From positions 7,317,707 to 7,381,706 of the forward strand of contig NC_089581.1 of the NCBI RefSeq assembly GCF_019320115.1: a stretch of 64,000 nt of DNA. Direction: 5' to 3'. The position numbers were made by a program, and so were the translations under genes. The first letter of the stretch is position 1. Each line of letters opens with the position of its first letter. Under the pieces are notes generated by a model. That model saw nothing but the letters and a program-made list of their open reading frames with translations, made no database searches and was not told the DNA's origin. Below, one piece after another: positions 59,262 to 64,000 of the stretch. The DNA comes from Miscanthus floridulus. Taxonomy: Eukaryota; Streptophyta; Magnoliopsida; Poales; Poaceae.

Positions 59262-62200
59262 ATGGCGGCGGCATCGGCGGCGGTGCGGATGCTCCCCGAC
59301 GGCGGCGCTGACGAGGAGGAGCGGTGGCTCGCCGAGGGCATCGCCGGCGTCCAGCAAAACGCCTTCTACATGCACCGCGCCCTCGTAAGCCCCCTGCGGA
59401 ACTCTACCCCCACCTCCCTACCGCTGCTTCCTTCCTCGGTCCGTGTTCCAATCGTGCAATTTGGGCGCAGGATTCCAACAACCTCAAGGACGGACTCAAG
59501 TACTCGGCGCAGATGCTCTCCGAACTGCGCACCTCGCGACTATCGCCGCACAAGTACTACGAGCTCTGTGAGTAACTGTGGATTTGGAGCTGCTGGGTGT
59601 GTGGAATTCTGTAAGTGGTATCGATTGGGGTTCTAATGGGATTCACTTGTGCTGCTGGAGACATGAGGGCGTTTGATGAGATGAAGAAGCTGGAGATGTT
59701 CTTCAGGGAGGAGACTCGCCGGGGCAGCTGCTCTGTGGTTGATCTGTACGAGCTTGTGCAACATGCTGGGAATGTCTTACCGAGACTGTGAGGCTCCTGC
59801 CCCCATTTTTGCATATTATCAGTTCTCATTGCTATGTATGTAAATACTAGTGAGGAAAATAAGCACGTCTCTATTAAGGGTGTTGAGATAGTATGCTTAA
59901 CTTGATAAAATGATAACCCAACCAGCGAGCTGACTCTTCGGACCATGAGCGAACTAAACTTAATGCCCATCTTTCTAGTATCCACTATTGAACTCGGTAC
60001 ATCATCATTATGTCAGGATATCACTAGTTATTTATCTCTGCTCTCTCTGCTGTATTTGTTACTTATCCAAATGCGAAAATGTGTTTTTCGAAGGAGGGCA
60101 CATGTTATAGTAACTTGTTACGGCATGTTAATTAAAACGTTATCCTACAGTGCTCACAAATTTGTATTGGATTAACTTGTGCACCGTGCACGTGTAGATC
60201 AAGCTGATGTGGGCTTCTTTTGTTGGCCATATAGATGATTATGTGTTTCTGGTCATGAATAACCTAGTTGATTGGATTTTTTGACATGGACTTAGGTTTA
60301 AACTAAAAGGACTGTAAAACTGTGGAAATTCTTCCACAATGGCATCCAATCTTTATTAGTATCCATGGCGAATACATTTCAATTCCACTGTATGTCTCAT
60401 CAAATCAAATCTATTGTGTTTTGATCCATTGTAATCAAACTTAATTCTTTTGGCCTCACTGAGCCCTTATCTGTTGATGTTACCCCTGCAATTGATTATT
60501 CCCCCTGGTCACGAATACTTGAAGCTTTGTACAAGATCCAGTCAAACTTGTGAGACTTTAACTACCCGTTAACTTTAAAATATTTGGCCTTGAAATATTA
60601 AAAATCAGATATGTTGTTGTTGTTGTAGATATGTAGGTTTACCTTGAAAAATATTTTCATAATTTCATAATTGGATTGTATTGTTATATGTATATTAATA
60701 GAGAAAAGAAAACAGTGTTCAAAGGTGCATGTTAGAGTCTGTGTCAATGTCTATTGTCCAAAGGTGAAGTATATATTTTTGACCGGAGGGATCATATATT
60801 TTTTTAAAGATAAGTTGAAGTGCTGTACAAGCAGGTTGTTAGATTCATGGTAGAGTTCTGCGTAAACTGCAACCGCAGTGCATTATGGTGGTTTACCTGT
60901 TTGCTATTTTACTATAGTCAATTTGTATAAAAATCATATAAATATTAGACCTACTTCAACTCGTGTTTGATATTGTACTTTGGTTATGTTTTTTTTTTCT
61001 TTTTTGCCTGTGATACTTCCGTTATGCTCTTGAACATCTATGAACTTATGAAGAGCTAATCTTTTTCTAGGAGAATACCTATGATTTATGAAAACATACA
61101 TCTGATTTAGGTGTTTACATGCCAGCTATCTCCTCTGCACAGTGGGATCTGTGTACATCAAATCGAAAGAGGCTCCTGCTAAAGATGTTCTTAAAGATCT
61201 CGTTGAAATGTGCCGAGGCATTCAACATCCTCTTCGTGGTCTTTTCCTCAGAAGTTACCTTTCTCAAATAAGCAGAGACAAATTGCCTGATATTGGTTCT
61301 GAGTACGAAGGGTACTGTACCTTTACTTCATGCCATGCTATTTCTTAATGCAAACTATTTTGTTTAGAGTTTCAATAGTATCATGCTAATCTTAGGACAA
61401 GAGTTAGCTTATTCTTTATTGCCAAGTGTGTATTATGTTTTCCTTTCTTTCCTTTTGTAATGAATGCATTATGGAAGTTAATAAACATAATTTGGTAGTG
61501 TTGACTGACAGCGAAAAATTAAAACCTATAGATTTAACATGAAACATGGTAGTCCACTCCAAGCTAGTTAGGGTGAAAGCTGCTTTATCTGGTTGCAAAT
61601 ATTACATGTGTAGCATTAATTTTTACGTATCGCCTTGACTTTACAAGATGGGCACTAATGTCAGTTAGTCCCCACTTCATATTTTCACTACTCATAGGTC
61701 ATACAATCTTGTACTCCATCCATTCCAAATTATAAGTCGTTCTGGCTTTTCTAGGCTTATAACTTTATCTATGCACCTAGATATATACTATATCTAGATA
61801 CATAATAAAAACTATGTATCTAGAAAAACTGGAGCAACTTATGATTTGGAATGGAGGAAGTACTTATTTTTGGTGCTGCAACTTCCTATGCATTAATTGC
61901 CATCGCTTTGTTGGCAACCCTTGTCACTAATCAGTTAGGAGTTTTGTAAACCGTATTAAATACATTTTTATATTCCCATCCTAACTCTCCAGTGGGCACG
62001 TGCATTTCCCTGCTGACCTGCTTGACCAAGGATCAGCAGAAATGGGGAAAACTGTAGTTAGTTATATTTAGTTGGGACATGAAGAATATAACAAACACCT
62101 TCAAGTGTTGTATATCCCATCATCTTTTGCAGTTTTAATCATGCAGGGATGCGGAAAGTATTAACGATGCAGTTGAATTTGTTCTTCAGAATTTCATAGA

Positions 62201-63912
62201 AATGAACAAACTCTGGGTCCGGATGCAGCATCAGGTATGTTGCAGGCTTGACCTAAGGCAGAATCTGCCTTTGCTCCTTAAATCATTACCATGCATTTTA
62301 CCATAGTACATGCAGAAGTGATTAAATCCATTCTCTGGTTATACCATCCTATCTGAAACTGAAAAAAAATGATCTGTTTGGTCTATAGGGGCCTGTCCGA
62401 GAAAAGGAAAAGCGCGGGAAGGAAAGAAATGAACTGCGTGATCTGGTAATTCAGTGACATCTGGTTATTCTACTCAACTGTATTTTCTAAGTCATGCCAT
62501 TGGCATTATTTTTTTAATATTCTTCTAGGTAGGCAAAAACCTTCATGTTCTAAGCCAGATTGAGGGCGTTGACCTTGATATGTACAAAGAAACTGTTCTT
62601 CCAAGGATATTAGAGCAGGTTTGCAGTCTGAAGTATTGATGTTAAATGATTATGATATCTTGATTGTCTTGGAACTTAAGTATTAATGTATTGGCAGGTG
62701 GTTAATTGTAAAGATGACCTTTCACAGTTCTACCTGATGGACTGCATAATCCAAGTCTTTCCAGACGAATATCATTTACAAACATTGGAAACTTTATTGA
62801 GCGCATTTCCCCAGCTTCAGGTTGGCAACTTACCTTTTTCAGCTTGATCCCTACTGCATTTGCCATTACAAATTCCTCATTGTAATGCATCATGCTGGTA
62901 CCACCAAGGACTTGCTAGTTGGCTTGACTGCTACCTTTGTGATTAATTGATTTTCCTTTGCTTTGCCTAGCCTTTTGTTATCTGCAAAATCAATTGGTAA
63001 TTTTGTAAATTTTATGACTTAGATGGAGTCACGCATGGTTGCAGCCAGGAGGCCATCTAAAATAAACCCACATGCACTTGAATCATGTACTAATGTTAAT
63101 TGTACAGTACATACATACTAATTTACTGATGCATGATGTCTCGGCATTTTGGGGGGTAAAATCAGTGCCTGTGAGTGTGAGAGTAAACTAAGCTACGACT
63201 GTCAGTATACTATCTGACATATATATATGTTGCATGGAATCTGCTACCTTGTATTGTAGAATAAATAGATTCAACCAAGATCAAACTCTGAAGTAGTGAA
63301 TACTGTGAATTTGTATTTATTTGGGGAGTTTACATGCAATTTCTACTTATTTCACCAAGAACTGAAGTCATTTCTAAATTTATTTTTGCAGCCAAGTGTT
63401 GATATCAAAACAGTACTCTCGCAACTTATGGATAGATTGTCTAACTATGCTGCCTCAAGTCCTGAAGTAAGCATTCCTTATATAGACTATCATTCAAATT
63501 TTGTATATGCTTGACATAAATGAATTATGCAGGTGTTGCCAGAGTTCTTGCAAGTAGAAGCTTTTGCTAAGTTGAGTAATGCTATTGGAAAGGTAAAACT
63601 CTAGCTGTTAGTGTTTGGACATGTAATTGTAATGTGCATTTGATTTGATACAAGGCTAAATGGCTAAATGTTCACAACTAAGAACTAACATACATAGTAC
63701 GCAATTGAATTGCACCTGCGTTTGTTTATTCCATAGCTATTTTGGGCTGTGGACTCTTGGGAAACCTAAACAGATACTCTTTTTTTTTTGGCAGGTGATA
63801 GAAGCCCAACCTGACATGCCAGTTGTTGGAAGCCGTAACTCTATATGTATCACTTCTGACTTTTACTCTCCGTGTACATCCTGATCGGCTTGATTATGTT
63901 GACCAAGTGCTG
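59262..63912 (+). CDS. VPS35: VPS35 retromer subunit, 5' half (eleven exons seen, continues beyond window; frameshift in exon 11)
   Basis: Core retromer cargo-recognition subunit for endosome-to-Golgi/vacuolar sorting. Exons: 59262-59384, 59471-59567, 59661-59787, 61126-61311, 62147-62234, 62389-62445, 62529-62618, 62698-62820, 63392-63466, 63533-63592 and 63795-63912. Phases join without fault through exon 10 (342 codons). Family sequence throughout: [39 protein letters not shown] with the conserved PRLYLL motif contacting VPS26, [37 protein letters not shown] and [15 protein letters not shown]. The visible part is about half of a ~790-residue protein. Exon 11 is 118 nt where 117 is expected: one extra A at 63830-63831 shifts the frame just after MPVVG, giving a stop at 63882. 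Whether this is a sequencing error or a real mutation cannot be told here. Confidence 0.93.
61712..61862. mobile_element. Stowaway MITE in VPS35 intron 4 (151 bp)
   Basis: Ends TACTCCATCCATTCCAAATT and, inverted, TACTTCCTCCATTCCAAATC. Internal AAGTCGTT/AACTTATG continues the inverted similarity. It lies wholly in the intron between exons ending at 61311 and starting at 62147. The rest of that intron and introns 3 (59788-61125) and 8 (62821-63391) show no further feature I can name. Confidence 0.82.
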
Positions 63913-64000
63913 GTAAGTCTTCTTTAAACAATTATATGATTTATGCCCCTTCTCGTATGGTCTGTTTGCTGACTCAAGAAGTCATTTTTTGTTGTACTAT

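Overview
This is nuclear DNA of a grass. The evidence is GC-rich first exons with GT-AG introns, Stowaway and Tourist-like MITEs, long-LTR Ty3 retrotransposons nested inside one another, and plant-type VAMP72, VPS35 and MCRS1/FHA genes. The LTR families look panicoid (sorghum or sugarcane-like), but that is an inference. It is a scaffold with one 100-N placeholder at 6299-6398.

Layout: 2-865 is the end of a TMK-type leucine-rich-repeat gene on +, stopping inside its transmembrane segment with no kinase. 2337-4995 (-) is a complete five-exon R-SNARE of the VAMP721/722 type. About 6399-46974 is a nested retrotransposon island. 47803-55863 (-) is a complete seven-exon MCRS1-like FHA protein gene. 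59262 to the window end (+) is the 5' half of VPS35 (eleven exons seen), with a one-base frameshift in the last visible exon.

The island can be unpicked from target-site duplications (TSDs) and from empty sites in sister repeats. The oldest layer (Y) is a long-LTR element without recognisable pol, arranged LTR-internal-LTR-internal-LTR (10676-46974). Its first LTR was hit by element C (3' LTR 10210-10675, site AAGCC), by a solo LTR X2 (11289-15606, TSD CCACT) and by a 12.4-kb Tat-lineage Ty3 element A (18501-30862, TSD GGTTC). Its second LTR was hit by a chromovirus X1 (36603-43911, TSD ATTGT/ATTGC). Element C was itself hit by B, a decayed relative of A, which runs into the N gap.

The most interesting object is element A. 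Its two 807-bp LTRs show no difference where I compared them. It has gag-protease and a dual-RNase H pol. Antisense to these is a six-exon gene (26344-29474, all introns phase 0, about 922 aa) with a plant-mobile-domain-like region, an NLS-like basic stretch and a C-terminal coiled coil. Element C also carries an antisense reading frame, of a different family (PF04195-like). A second point of interest is inside MCRS1 intron 3: a hAT-like element with an exact 8-bp TSD holds a Pack-MULE with an exact 9-bp TSD. The Pack-MULE carries the TATA box, leader, signal peptide and prodomain start of a papain-like cysteine protease gene.

The cellular genes look like ordinary housekeeping and trafficking neighbours (secretory R-SNARE, retromer subunit, chromatin/FHA factor). 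Nothing indicates that they work as one cluster.
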